The notes beneath the pieces are model-generated. The model was not told where the DNA came from. It saw only the letters and a program-made list of their open reading frames with translations, and made no database searches. From contig OY855905.1 of NCBI GenBank assembly GCA_963693305.1, positions 25,099,937-25,163,936 on the forward strand: a stretch of 64,000 nucleotides of DNA, in the 5' to 3' direction. The DNA is from Meandrina meandrites (Eukaryota > Cnidaria > Anthozoa > Scleractinia > Meandrinidae). A program made the position numbers and the translations under genes. This document shows positions 11,220 to 25,091 of the stretch, piece by piece; the stretch's first letter is position 1, and every line of letters begins with the position of its first letter.

Positions 11220-14200
11220 CCCCGAGAGCCGATTGGACAGGTGCACCGAGGATCTACAGCGCTCGTAAACAATTTCCCACTTGCTAGCCCGGCGCAAACT
11301 TTCATACATGGAGACTGAATGCCCCTTGATCATATCACGACAATAGAATAACACAATCTGTTATTTAAAACAACAACCTCTTTGCAATGCTACTGGCCGT
11401 GTATTAATTTATTAAAGACCTGCCCCTGCCCCATCAAGAATTCAATGCTTTGCAGGTTGCGCGAGTAGAAAAATGGCCAAACGACTAATCCTGGCTGACA
11501 ATAGGCCGCTGTTGGCCAATCTAAACTTGGATATCGCATTGCGCATGCATGATAGAATAGTTTGTTTAAATCTTGGAAGGCTTGTTCGCTGCTAGTGGCG
11601 CGGCAACCGACCAATGGGAGCGCAGAACGCCAAATAACTTTCGCATGAGCACAACTGAGCGAGAACAATTCTACCGATTAGTATTCTGACCAAGGAGACC
11701 GACATGAAGAAAGCAAGGCAAACGACCAGGGCTTCTTCCTAATATAGACTCTATTTTAGCAACAAATTCCTTCGCCGCAAAAATAATGCATGGCAGTGAT
11801 TAGGATATCGTTGTCACCTTTGAAAACAGTTTTAGAAAGCGCACTGTAAACTGAACTGCGATGTCCTTTTGTGCTGCGCGTTATGAAATTTTAATTGAGA
11901 AATATTTGGAAGTATGTTATTTGTCACTGAACCATGCCGTGTCAATTATTCATACAATAGGTAAACTGTCTTTTGTCCTCGGCTCGGAAATGGGGCCGTG
12001 AAATATTCCATTTACCCTGCCCTTTTATAAACAACTCGCTCTTATCTCGAAATACCCGATTTATCACACGGCTGACATGTTTGATTAGCGCGGGCGAGCT
12101 TCGAGTTGGTGCGAACGATTTATCAAAACTTTTCAAACAAGATAGACACTTTGTTCAATCGCATGAGCTAATTACTTCTGAGAACATGCTTTTGTTTGAT
12201 TTTGGCCACTGCTAGCGTTGTGCACTTAGCAACGCCACCAGTCACTTTCGCCATTGCCATTTGTTCGTTTGGTGAAGGCACGTGCGCCTGAAAACAGGTG
12301 CGATACGACCCCCGAGCGATGAGAACAAAGGCATATCGACGTTCTCGTCGAGACAATGGAGGGAAATGAGAAGAGATTTTTCAGTCAGTTCTCACTGAAA
12401 TCTCGACAATTACTTCAAACCGAGATAAAGAAAATGGCAAAAGCTCTGTGGTGTTCCGCACGGCGTTTTTCATTGTGGCGTATACAGAGCTGAACAATGC
12501 ATACGGACACGTAAAGTTTAAAGTGACCAGCTCCAAACTTGCGAAGGCATGGATGGATGCATGGATGGCTGTCAATTTATCATAAAACGTGAGTTTACAA
12601 AGGATCGATAGCTTTTTTGCCCTAGCTCTAGAAATGGCTTTCTTTCGGAAAAGAAATAGTCAAGGCAAGGCAAAGAAAAGACAAGGAAATGTATAATTTT
12701 GCGGTTTATTTTATGATCATTTGAGAAGCAAACGTGAGCGCGAGTTCGCAGAGAGGGACCTGTCAAGCCTCTTTGCCACCTTTCATACTCGCCCAAAATC
12801 TGCTACATCATAATCCATTAAGGACGTAACTTCCAACAAAAACAAAGCAAAGAGCTGAAGGCGCCGAGAGCAAATATAGAACAGATATTCGACAAGCCAT
12901 GATGTAAACACAAGGGGATTTTTGAATAAAGTACTTATAGAATTACTGCGTGTTTCTCAGTCAAGATCCTTTACCACGCGAATCTCCGTTCACAATAAAG
13001 GAATGCCTAACACATGCATGGAAAATATCAGTTGAAAAGACACAGCTTAATAGTTTTTGCATGTGCTCTGGAATGTATTTGAATTTTACTTGAAGGTGTG
13101 ACTCAATTATATTAACAAATCCATTTAAACTATTTACGCACAATGCGGCGTTTTGGATTTGTTTTAGATATTTGCGAGAGAAAGTAACAATACTTTTGCT
13201 AAAGTCGGCTTTTACGTATTCCCTCGAAGCGAGCAGTGAGAGCCGTGGAAATATGAGCACACATAAGCGCACTTGTGCTCACTTTGAAACACATTTTCCT
13301 CGTTGCTTTTGACGCATATTTGTTTATAGGGCACTTCGTTCAAAGGCAATTAAACTCTGATTTAAACCCCATAAATCTGATAAAGACTTCGAAGGTGGCA
13401 ATGACCACCGCAGCTATATTAAGATTAGTTGGTTAAGCACGCAGTTGCAACGAAGAAGAACTTTGAAAAAACGAATTTCAACCTAAATAGGGTGGATTTA
13501 ATTCCATTCGTTTAGGATGTTACCAGTTGACAAAATGGCAGGTATACAGACGAAACAAAAAGAGCTGTATTGGAGTAAAATGGTTATTCAGTATATATGC
13601 CCTGGAGCTGTGCCAAACGAAATGACATGAAAACGTAACGTGGCTTCGCTTCTCAAAGCAAAAAGAAGAGTTAAAAAACAACACAGAATCTGCGAAGACA
13701 TGCAGAAAGCCATACAAGGATTTCTACCATTTCCCTAAGCAAAACTCGGCTTGCCTCATTACAGCCCACGAGACAAGACAGTATTTCAATGACCTTGTTT
13801 TGTGATTAAAAAAGCCCACGCTTCTTTCTTTTCGAAAGAACCAATTTCAATTCTTTGTTGAAACAGATGGCTATCTTTTTTTATCGGCGGCTCGTGTCGA
13901 CTCAAATTGATCCATATATTAGGGCGGCCTATGTGGACAGCAACAAAAAGATTAAGCAATAGGGTATTACGTTTAGTGGTCACCGCTTCGACATGTGCAT
14001 ACCAATTTTTGGTTTAGGCATATTAAAACACCATGGTCAAGGCTTCGGAAAACAATTTAAAATCCTGATAGGCTTATTGGCTTGCCAAATCGTGCGTAGA
14101 GGAGAACTTAAATTAAGACCAGCAAACTCGAAAAACTTCAAAGACATAATTTGTGCGTACTGGAGCGTAATTGACCCCCAAAATTTAATGACTGTAAACA

Positions 14201-14840
14201 CAGGGTACACATCTAAACTCTATCTGTTTGTGAATGTCCGTTTATATATAAAACACAAAAACCTTAAATCTGTGACTTTGACAAATTTTAAGGTGCTATC
14301 CCAACTAGTGTTGACAGCTTTTGGCCTGACAAAGCAAATATCAAACAAAACTCCAATATTTCCGGGTACGTTATTTAAAAAGATACGCATGCATAACTTC
14401 CTAACCAAAACAAAAGATTAAAGAGAAAAGTTCGTAATTCAGTGTCTATATAATAAATTAAACAGAATAGATATGGCTATTTTAAAAGGTTTCCTTTATT
14501 TTAAACGTTTCGAAATAAGAATGAGAGAAAAAGATGTCTCATTTTCCCCCAAATAGATGCTCAAACACATTTTTTCCCCTTCAAGTTTAAATCAAACAGT
14601 GTGGGTCAGTTGGAACAAGTGCGGATCAATGTTTTGCTGAACTGAAAGTAGAAAATAATACCCATCCCATCCCATGTGTTTTTAGCGTTGAATTAGAACG
14701 GTTACCGGCAAATAAAACATAGGCGACAACGCCGTTTTACTGAGTTTCTGAATCCATCGGATTTTATGTGGACCCGGGATGTTAACAAAGCCTCAAGAAC
14801 AATAGTGCCATCTGGCTATCAAGTGTATCCAAAGAAGCAG
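11220..14840. other. gene-poor spacer
   Basis: No gene recognised. The longest frame, 142 codons at 13993-14421 on the plus strand, has no domain I know and no splice context that I could support. Short frames on both strands elsewhere look random. Confidence 0.35.
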
Positions 14841-14843
14841 AGG

Positions 14844-14895
14844 TAAATATGAAGGCTTAATAAAAGCTGTAAATATGAAGGCTTAATAAAAGCTT
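14844..14895. repeat. two-copy 26-bp direct tandem repeat
   Basis: The 26-bp block beginning GTAAATATGAAGGCTTAATA and ending AAGCT occurs twice back to back without change. Confidence 0.85.
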
Positions 14896-14899
14896 ATCA

Positions 14900-17800
14900 C
14901 ATTAAGAGGTAACTGAAGCAACACAAAGCATTTATAGTTTAAATCCAAAATTTAATCAGCAAAAAATACAAGAAATATTTGACTTAAAAAGGTATGCTAG
15001 CTCTATTTGTTAAATACGAAACTTATTTCATGGTAAGTCTTCCTTTGTTGTCAAACATAGCCGTGTCATTTTGTCAAATCTGCGCTTCTTGCGTGGTGTT
15101 CTTTAGAAGAGAAAGCTTCTAAGAAAGATTATTATAGGCTAAAAATGAAAAAAAAAATGTTATATTACCAACAGATCATTGAGTACCGTTCATGATACGT
15201 TTGATTGAAGTTTCGAACAGTCGCGTGTCACTCGTGATATTGTCATCTTGATTTTACAACTACAGATAAGAAGCTGTTTTAGCGATTTCCTTTCGGTGTC
15301 TGACGTCAATGTTTACTTACATCTTGCCCATATCGCTGAGTAACGAATGAGATGCTTTAGTGTTTTTGTTGAGAACCTTCCGAGTTGTGGCGAATACTGC
15401 AGAGGCGCTGTTAATACCGCCGTGCTAAATTATTCACTTGACAAGAGACCACCACTGTACATAAAACCACGCGGTGAAAATGTTGAAAATAAACCGCACG
15501 CGGAAACTCGATCAAAACACGATAAGTTGAAGAACTAAATCAATTCACAAGCCTTGGCGTCTCTTTTTATGCCTTATTTTATTAAACTTGCGAAGGATAC
15601 AACTTCTTTGCATGCCGTCAAGATAAAAAATGTCCAGCCAATAAGAATAATTTCATCGTTATGTTTGAATGTTCAACAGGTACACCTGTTGCAAAAGGCT
15701 TTGAAGAATTCTCAGGTTCTTTTGAGCTTCATCCCCCGAAACTAATACAATGTATTATATATCACGGGTAGAAAACCAAGGCACTTACTCTAGAAAAGCT
15801 ATTCTCTTGTCACTGTTTCTTAAGGGAAAGGCCCTTCAACACACCCCTGTCCTGTTCAGACCCTTTAGACAGCAATCATCATAAAATGGACTGGATTTTA
15901 TGTTTTCATGGGAAGTTCTAGACTATCGTGCCAATCTTATTTTTTTCCGATGCGTCCAGGGAACTGACATAAAACTGAACTGTTGGGGGGACAGAAATGA
16001 TCATTTTATTAAAAGCGTTGCTTGTGTTCTTATTTCTTAACTTGACACTTGTTCCTTTCAGGGTAATTGCAATTTAACCTAAATTGAAACCGCGTACCAT
16101 GGGGGGTCTTCACCAAAATCAAACAACAAAAAGATCTTTTTCAACGCGAACAGTTTCCTTTTGGTCAAAAGCGAATGCTAGAAAATAGGACGTTCCGAAC
16201 TCAATACTCCCTGAATGTCCTTGAGCCGCACTAAAATGTCGTTTCTTCGGACAATCTTCGGCCTTCTTCGATGATGGGAAATCTTCGGCCTCCGTCCGTG
16301 CTGTACGACTGTAACACCAGTGGACAAAAGAACAAAGACTAATACCAAAGATTCACAGTTTTGGTGAATTTTGTTACATGTATAATAAGATAAGTGCGAT
16401 AAATCGCATTTGAAGTGAGTTAGGATTAGATCAGGCCACGATGCTAAAATTTTTGAAAACTGTGTGGCGCAAGGTTAGCTTTTCTATGCGAAACGGGAAT
16501 CGAAAAGTGCGAGAAAGGAAAAATGAAATGAAAGGGTGTAAGGTTTATTGCGTTTTTCACTTCTCGAACGACCACGATGCTTTCTTCCAATGTTGTTCTT
16601 TCCTTGGGCAATGAGCAAAGCAAGAGAACATTATTTTCACATTAATCAAATAAGGAACTATGATAAGTAGGCAAATGTTATGGAGGGTTTGTTAATAATT
16701 TTCAAAACTGATTTCTTCACTTTCGAAAAATCGACCCATAAAAAAATTTTGGCGTTGTTCAGAAAAGCTATTGTCGTTAGTTTCAAAAAGATCCGCAATC
16801 TACGTAAATATGTCGTCAAAACTTTTCTTTCTGAGCATTCCGCAAACTATATCAGTACCAGCGTTTGGCCGGAACCCTCTTCTCCGTAATAAAAGGAAAA
16901 CACGCAATTAGACCAAAAATTGGATTTTGATCTTTAGATAGCGTATTCAAAATCAATGCAAGCATATTTCAGACTTTAAATTTCAATTCTTCAATTATGT
17001 TTTTGATGAAATGGCAATGCGGCTCTTTTCTTGTATGGCCAGCCTAATTGAAAATATCATCCCAGCCCAGCAATATCACAAGTTATCACAAGTTATTTTA
17101 TGCGCCTTTCAGCAGGTAGAACCTGTCAAAGCATTGAAACTTTCAATCGTTTTCATAATAAAAAGCTTTACCACTAGCATAAAGCAAATAAAAAATTGTG
17201 TTTTAGAAATTTCTCTCTTCTCCATGAGGATTCAGCAAAATAGGTAATTTCAATAAAAGAACGATCCAATTTTGAAACAAAGAGGGCAGTTTTTTCTCGG
17301 ATGGAAGAAGACAGAGTAAAACAAACAAAAAAATACGGCGGCACGCAGTAGTTAATAAATATTACTTCATCAAAACAAAAATCTTCTCGTTGCTTTCGCG
17401 TTATTTTAATTACAGAACACCTCCTTTCAGTTTCTGATTTATGACCCGGCTTCTTTGAACCTCAAATGGCCGTAGATGGACTGATAGCGCCGCAGTCAGA
17501 GACGACTTTTCAATCTAAGGTCGGATTTTTCGCTTCGTTCAGCGCGAGAATGAAAACGAAAGCGGGTTCTTTAAGTTTTTCGCTTGCAGGAGCCCGAGAA
17601 TTCAACCGCATTATCTTTTTGCCCTCTGCCTGCCGCAATAACAAGGGCGTTTCGTTTCGTTTCGTTTCACACCGGTCTCGCAAAGCCTGCGCCCAGGTGA
17701 ACAATGAGTGGGCATCTTTTTTGCAGGCTACCCGTGCAGTCAATTAGCATTGTCCCAGGGCAAGCCGACGAATTACGTATATCAAAGATTCGGTTAAAAT

Positions 17801-18190
17801 GTACTTAGTGCTCATGATTTTGACCCGTCGTTTTACCCAGAGTTAATGTTTTACCGTATACTCCTTTGAAGTACACCTCACATTCATGTTAGAGCAAAAC
17901 CAGTATGAAGTAAATTGAAAGACAAGGTGTATAGTTCTGTCTTATATGTATAATATAAAGCAGCTAGGTCACCGAAATCAGGATTGTATTCAAGTTTTAC
18001 GTGCAGCTTTTCCCCGAGAAAGATTGCAGCACCAAAATCTGCTTGTAAATTCCTTTTGTTATTCTTGTAGCGCCGGCGGAAAGTTTCAATAACGATGCGT
18101 TCCCTCACTCCAATGTTCCATTGACGAAAAAGCTTGACATTACCTGCGTAACTGGTGTACGGTAAAGTCGTGCCTTTTTTATTGGGATTA
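14900..18190. other. gene-poor spacer
   Basis: No gene recognised. At 17466-17747 both strands carry overlapping open frames (93 codons plus, 77 codons minus), a GC-richer patch than its surroundings; this could be a fragment of a dispersed element but no domain is visible. A 116-codon minus frame at 17884-18234 runs into the repeat that follows and is unrecognised. Confidence 0.3.
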
Positions 18191-19500
18191 ATAGTTTCAG
18201 ACGCAACCGGTTTTGGTTCTGATTTGTGTTCCAAGAGAGCACTTTTCCGACAATTTGAAGTTGAAACAGCTGATAAATCTTAGGCCGTTTTCAGGCCCGC
18301 AGCCAGGGGGGGTGCGACGGGTGCGTCCCCACCTCCCCACGAGCCTTGGAAGTCCGCTCCTTGTGAAAAAATGTTTAAAAATAAATAAGTAAATAAATAA
18401 ATTAATTAATAAAGGGAAATGGTATTTCTGTTGTTCGTCTATTTAGTCTATTTACATTCAATGGGTCCACCATTTGTAGATTCGTGTGGCATATGTTTGA
18501 CCAAATTGTGTGATTCTAGGTTAATTTTAACGATACATTCTAACTAATGCAGTTCATAGTCAGCAAACCAACTCTGGCTGATTTATGTAATTACCATTTG
18601 ACAACGAAATAGAGATATCTATCTTTTTCCAGTCTTCCTTTAAAAGAACTGCCGTCATTGTTAGTTAAATAAATTGTAAATTATGTTTACAAGGCTCTGT
18701 TTCTAAAACAACGTTTTGAATTTAAAAATGTACAAGAATTATTGTCCTTGCTACCTTCACCTTTATCTGCCTTGTTTCTTAACAAACTGTCTTCAAAACG
18801 CACGAAATGCGGCCTCAGATAGCCCTTTTTTTTTCAAAATTTCCTGGGGGGGATACCCCCAGACCCCCCTACAGGCTTGCGCCTTCGGCGCTCGAGATTT
18901 CGCGCCACAGGCGCTCAAACGCACCCCCCCCCCCGGCAAAAATCCTGGTTACGGGCCTGGTTTTCTGTTGTGGTCGAATGGCTTTCGGTTGTTTGGGCTT
19001 TGAGGGGTATAGAATGGTCCTTGAAAAATCATGGGTCTCGGCAAATTTTAGCTGAGTCTCGGAATGTCGAGCTCGCACAAAATAAAGCAGGTCTCGGAAT
19101 CCCGAATTTTAAATTTGAGTCTCTGAGTCTCGCAAACGAAGCGAAAGTTTAATCAGTATGAACCGTGACAAAACAATTAACGGCAACAACAACAGCAAAA
19201 ATAGAGCGCTACAGAGCGTTAGACTAACGTTGTAATAGTCTAGCGCTGGGATTTCTAGATCACGGCGTCTCGCGCTCGGATTTTTGAACCGCGGTGTCTT
19301 AGGCTCGGATCAAGGTCTCGGCTTCTCGGCGAGTCTTGGAATTTACCATTTTATACCCCTTCTTCGGTTAAGATGTTTTGTGCTGACCGTTCAGTTGATA
19401 CGGTTCAAAAGGAATGTTGAACATTTCTTAACCGTTTCAACCAGGAATGGTTGGAACTGAAACTGATATGATCCTGTTCTATTAGGAAATCAACTACATG
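18190..19500. mobile_element. composite repeat: AACCGGTT-type element split by a hAT-like insertion
   Basis: The left part (about 18199-18260) resembles the left end of the repeat at 3897, and the right part (about 19385-19470) has the same TTCAACC/GGTTGAA motif set as that repeat's right side. Between them sits the TIR element at 18292-18959 and a GTCTCGG-rich direct-repeat stretch (19030-19350). The simplest reading is nested insertion into an older repeat. Confidence 0.4.
18292..18959. mobile_element. non-autonomous hAT-like element with CAGGCCCG ends
   Basis: Left end CAGGCCCGCAGCCAGGGGGG; right end GGTTACGGGCCTG, reading inward from the other strand as CAGGCCCGTAACCAGGATTT, followed by a C-run. 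CAG...CTG ends with a G-rich second block are typical of hAT MITEs. No transposase frame is present. I could not find a convincing 8-bp target duplication. Confidence 0.55.
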
Positions 19501-19517
19501 GTTTTTGCCGCGAGTAA

Positions 19518-20090
19518 TCATTGGTTCATAGACGCGTTTTGATTATCTTGGATTTGGGTTAACTGCACGCAGTCAAAAGGCACTTGATTAATTTTAATTA
19601 CTTGGGCGTTTCCCAATTTGGTTTTAAAATCGACTCCGATCGAGTCTTGTCGACTGGTGTTCCAAATTCTTCGGGTAATCTTCGGATTCCATCGGTCTAA
19701 CGAACTATTTGCATTGTCAGCAAAAGATCGATTAGCCAATATCGCTAACTTGTAGTATACAAAAGAAAAGTAGCATAAAACAGCAACGAAAATAAAAATA
19801 TGTCTATGAAAGGCAAAACAAGATTTAATAGAAACTGTTGTTCTGTATAATCCAAAAAAGCTTGCATTTGATAGTTTAAAATAGCTTTGAAAATAACTAG
19901 TCAAAACAGTGGCTGTTTCACAATATTTTTCTCGTACACTGTATACATTTACATTGGAATCCCGATTTGTTGAACCTCCTACTAGGAAACAAAAACAGTT
20001 CGAGAAATCGCGAGTTTGAGAAATTAGGGTTATCACTGCCTCTTGTATGCGTATTACGACATTTTCTGTACGGGTCGACTCCTGGTACAA
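19518..20090 (-). other. unrecognised 190-codon open frame
   Basis: A minus-strand stretch of 190 codons without a stop, long for AT-rich noise. It includes one hydrophobic segment of about 20 residues (FIFVAVLCYFSFVYY region). Its upstream end overlaps the GTCGACTCC repeat landmark of the neighbouring tandem array, and its first codon is TTG, not ATG. I do not recognise a family; it may be a chance frame or a remnant inside a repeat. Confidence 0.15.
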
Positions 20091-21760
20091 ACAGTCGCTT
20101 TTAGAGAATCACGCGCGCCCATAATCCAGGCAGAACCGCATGTGTTCAAACAAACCCGTATATCGACGCAAGCATAGCTTTCTTTGTGTGTTCAGTTGAT
20201 CCTTTACGTAGCTTTAAGTAATATGCTGTCAACACAAGCACAAAAGCTCAAAAAGACATTTCACAAAATTTTTTCACAGGCCGACTCCTTGTACAGACAA
20301 CGCGAGTGTGGGAATCAAACCAATACATTGAAATACTAGAACTGGAAACTGCTCAATTACTGGATATCTACACTGCTCCAAATTTCTCTCCTAGTCTTCG
20401 AGGTTTACCGTTAAAAAGAACATGGCCACTGAACACAACAAAAGAACTGTTCTATAAATACCGCAACGAGAAGATTTCCTCTCGCTAGACAACGTTGTTA
20501 AATCACGCGCTCACTATCCAAGCAGAACGGCATGTTTCTAGACAAACGCAAACATATTTTCTTTTATGCCAAACAGTGCGTCAATGCGTTCCTAATATGC
20601 TGTCAGCACAAAAAAAAAATGGATAAAATAAAGTAAAAAAAATCTTTATTTATTCACGTTTGTGTTTAAAACTGGAAGTTTGTTTTGGGGACGTGTATTC
20701 CCGATTGAATTACATTTTGGAAGTGTTGGTTTTAGTTGAGGGAAGAAAACCGGGGGAAAACCCTCGGAGCAAGGACGAGAACCAACAACTCATGACAACA
20801 AACTCGACCCACATTAAGTCGCCGAGAATCGAACCCGGGCCACATTGGCACGTGGGAGGCGAGCGCTCTCGCCACTGCGCTATCCCAGCTCTCGACGCAA
20901 GAATATTTATTTCAGTCTCTTATCGCAAACAAACAGCGTGTTAATCCTTTCCACAGACCTAAGTAATATGCTGAGAGCACAAGCACAAATATGTATTACG
21001 GTATTTCTATAGGTCGGCTCCCTCGGCAGAAACAGGTGCACAGACCGTGCGAGTTATGGGAGTCAAATTAGAAAAGGAAATTACTCAAATACTTGATATT
21101 TACTCTGCTCTAAGTTTCCTTCAGAACATTGCCAATACATCACACTGTCAACATCAGAACAAAAGGGGTCTTCTCTGACAGATTACACCCATGCAGCTAA
21201 TAACGTTGTTCAGTCTTTTGGAGAATCACACGCCCACAATCCAGGCAGAACTGCATGTCTCTAGACAAACACTTATATCAACGCAAACATATTTTCTTTT
21301 ATGGCAAACAGTGCGTCAATGCTTTCCTAATATGCTGTCAGCACAAGCACAAAGACGTGTCAAGACTTTTTTTGCAGGTCGATTCCTTGCCAAAACAGAC
21401 AAAGGACGGTTCTATGACAAGAATATAAACTGTGTAACTGCATTTTATTAAAAAAAGAAAAAGAAAACAGGTATGAACGCAAGCATATTCTTTTTATCAC
21501 GAACAGTGTGCCAATCCCGGGGAATCAAAGCTATCCATAGGCCTAACAAATATACTGTTACTGAGCGAAGGCGCAAAGACGTATCACGCCATTCTTTGTA
21601 GGTCGACTCCTTACACAAACATGTGCGCAGAAACTGGGCCATGAGCCAGAAACTGCGAGTATTGGAAGCAAATAAATACAATTTTACACTAGATGGGGAA
21701 AATACTAGTTTAGTGACATTTACTCTGCTCCAAGTTTCTCCGGCTAAAGGAACTATTTTT
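20050..21760. repeat. degenerate tandem duplication, about 400-500 bp units
   Basis: Blocks recur in the same order: AATCACGCGCGCCCA-like, CCAGGCAGAACCGCATGT-like, AACGCAAACATATTTTCTTT-like, TAATATGCTGTCAGCACAAG-like, a GGTCGACTCCTT-like landmark (near 20070, 20280, 21005, 21380 and 21600) and TTTACTCTGCTCCAAGTTTC-like. Three to four worn units are visible. One unit is interrupted by the SINE at 20715-20897. Confidence 0.65.
20715..20897 (-). mobile_element. tRNA-derived SINE, head and body
   Basis: On the minus strand a tRNA-like head (GGGATAGCGCAGTGGCGAGA as A box region, then GGGTTCGATTC as B box at 20836-20826) is followed by GGCGACTTAATGTGGGTCGA and a body with TTGGTTCTCGTCCTTGCTCC. The A and B boxes show a Pol III promoter; the anticodon arm does not fold as a functional tRNA and there is a non-tRNA body. 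Confidence 0.75.
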
Positions 21761-24700
21761 TAATTTAAATCGAGGTTTATCTTAGAGAGCCCATTGCGAA
21801 AACATTACAGCATTTTAATACTGTAAAAAACAGTTACTGTTAAAAGGGTTAAAACATAACAGACTGAAGACAAACATTTCAGCGATAAGTAAACGATAAG
21901 ACAAACAGCAACACAAAGAATGTTCAAACAGTTATTGTCGTAAAAACGAAAGAAAGGAAGTGATAGGCGGGCCGGTGACTTTTCTCTCGTGACATTCAGC
22001 GGTCGTTCTCTCACACACGTTTCAGTAAGGGATCTGATCATTTAGGAAAATCGACCCTTTAAATCAGGGCAATTCGCTTCGAAACTCGCTGGCCGTTTAA
22101 ATTCGATTTGTTCACTTGGTGAACAATGTTCTTTCTCCTCTACGGTGTCTGTACACATTCGCGTCTTTGCTGTTTAACATGCGACTGTACAGTCTGTACA
22201 TGCATCAGTTCAAACGCCCTTTCTTCAATGATAAAATTATTCCTTTTTTTCTGGATAAGACAGCTAGATTGTAACAATTAAAACTGGACTGTAAAAAATA
22301 TAACTGGACTGTGAGCCTCCAGGGTCATCGCATTATAGGACCTTAAAGCCTACAGCATATGCGAGTTTGGTGAGATACAGGTAGAACCGAAGCGTGTTCC
22401 ATCCTCTTCACCTCTGTCACACGTGCTTGCCGAACGCAGCTGAACTACCTCAAGTGATGAATAATATTGTTCTCTCATGCGAAGGCTTCGTTTTTACAGC
22501 TTTTGATTCTAACTTGCTCATCATTTTTTGTCATCAATGGTTCTTTAGCAAGTTGTCTTCAGTGTTTGATCAGTCCAACAATCCGTCTATTGGGGACTGA
22601 CATGCATTCATCAGTTTTACACCCAAGCACTTGAGGATCGTTTTTCTCTTCCTCATTGTCATGTAGATAATCATACTTCCAACACATGTGGCAGCAGTGG
22701 ATATATTTCGTTTGGGCAGACATGAGCCGCACGCAAAGGTAAATTTTCGATACTTTTTATTTCCTAACCGGGTGATATTTTCACAGGCAAATTATAACAT
22801 GACTTAATGCACAGTTTGACCCGGTTAAAGGTGCCTGCCGTTTCGGCCCGCAGTCCCGTAACGAAATCCACGAGAGTGAGTTGAATGAGAGGTTAAGAGT
22901 TTATTTTGCTTGCCACCGTGGTTTGCAATCTTGATCTTGAATGAAGTAATTGCCTCTCTCTCTGGTCTATTTTTCCTAATTCTCATTTCTAGCTCGATAA
23001 AGTAGCTTCTACGCGTGTAGAGGTTGTGCGTCACGTACACTCGCGTGCGTTGTCTCCGCACAACGTTCGGTCACGTGGTACAACTGAAGGGGCCAATCAA
23101 AATCTAGAAAAGATCACTTACGGTGACAAAAAGTTTTGCAACGGAAAAATAAAATAAAAGTAAAGAACTTTTATTTAGTTGTCATTAAATGTAGACATAA
23201 ATATACTTTATACAACTGGCCTCCAAAGTAATAACATTCTGACAACTTCTTTACTGCTAGAGTCAAACTTCTATCCAGTAATGCGGTCAGTTGTCGACAG
23301 CTGTAAGTCTCGTTTCCGATTGAAATCTAGTGTGTGGCCGGTAACCGGTCGTTTCAGTTCATTCAGTGTCATCTATGCCCAATGCCCACCCCTGCCACTT
23401 TTGAATACGTTCTCCTTGGGCCAACTTCAACTTTTTGTTTTAAGGAGCTTTCTTTTAAGGGCGGTAAAGCATCGGGGATTGCGAACGATGCACCTAACAT
23501 ATTAACAATTGTCGGGAAAATTTTTTTCAAGATGTGTACAGTATTTAAATCGTGACGGGTGATAAGAAATGAGAAGGCGTTTTGCTTTTTCTTATAAATT
23601 GAAGAGAATAATATCAATGACACAATCCACCAAAGAAGAACTCTCCATTTTGTCAGCTTGGCTTGCATTCCACATCTCCATCACGACTTGACTTGACTTT
23701 GACCAGTTCCTGTCGAACTAGCTTTTCTTGCTCTAGTATCAGTGAGGGCTTTTGGTACTGAGGGCAAGAAACATACACGTGACAAGATCTAATAGATGCA
23801 ATAACCGTATCGGAAATTATTAGAAACGCAGTCAAAAAACTAATGTACAGGACCACTGAACCACAGAAAAAGTGTTCCGTCTCTCCCCTCTCCGTCCTTA
23901 GTATGCTTTTGTCTTGCTTGTATAGCAAGACAAAAGCAACATTAGAAGTAAGAACTGAGAGACAAGATTAAAACGTCCCTGTGTTGTTGTTACAGCAGTC
24001 AAACCTTCATGCAAACAAAATATTGAACTACAATACCTAGTCTGAATGTTTTAGATCAGCAACATTTGTTAATGGGGCTCATCAGATACGTGATGCTTTC
24101 TACCACTACATTGTACTACACCTAAACAAGGTGGTCCCCCCCCCCCCCCCCTGGACACCACTTGTCATGACCACTTCCCAGACCAGTACAAACTTAGAAA
24201 CCATTCTTATTTGAGCAAAAAAAAAAGAGTTGAAAATAAAACAATGATAGTTCATACTGTTCGAGCTGTCGTATATCAACACCATGACAAAAGTCAACAG
24301 CCACAAATTAACAATTATTGGACAAGCTTGTGCAAAATATTGTGATTTGTCAGTGGCTAGCAGATAAATTATATGCCAAAGCCAAAAGCTGAGACAATTA
24401 ACAGAGTAATTACCTGTTCTGAGAGACAATGTTCAAAACTGTTTTACTACATTTGACCAGTTTCGGTGTGGTAGGAATTTATATAGTTTACTGCACCCTT
24501 ATGGCACACCTCTTTCATTGAAGCTGGCGTAAGTACATATGAGCTGAATATTATTTGCAGTACAATCACTATCAGAGGGTAATGTACGTGAACAGACCAT
24601 TAGTTGTAAGCAGTTGTTTGCAGATCACGTGGTGGGCTCTTGGCCGATGGAAGGGGAGAAAAAATTATATTCAATTTGAAAAATAATAGTTATTTATAGT

Positions 24701-25090
24701 GGTTCAACTTACTGTTATAATGAGGGTGTTGTTTGCATGAGCTGTGGAAATTGCACTCTGTTCCAGGTTCAACTTTGCTCTTTCCATATCAGTTATATGA
24801 AATCTTTTAAAATATCTGTGAAGAAAGAAGGAAAGGGTGCTGTTCAGCAAGGCTGTGCTCTAAGAAAAATAACAAGGAGCCCAAAGGTTCCAAAATAGGA
24901 GATGCAGGGTGCCCAGCATAAAGCTTATATGAAAGAAATACGATTATCTGGTCGCCCGAAGGCAAAAGTTAGTCGCCTGAGGCACCCGGGCGCCCTTAGA
25001 GCACAGTCCTGTGTTATTGTTTTTACCCAAACTAAAATCATGGCATACACCATGATTATTGCATACAAAATATATGTACATTCTGAATAT
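21760..25090. other. gene-poor spacer
   Basis: No gene recognised. Contains overlapping unrecognised frames of about 70-110 codons at 23179-24429 on both strands and a C16-17 run near 24136-24152. Nothing here could be tied to a splice model. Confidence 0.35.
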
Positions 25091-25091
25091 C

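Noticed and set aside
20820..20897. Possible tRNA gene on the minus strand
   Set aside because: Head of a SINE with the characteristic non-tRNA body; anticodon loop not formed.
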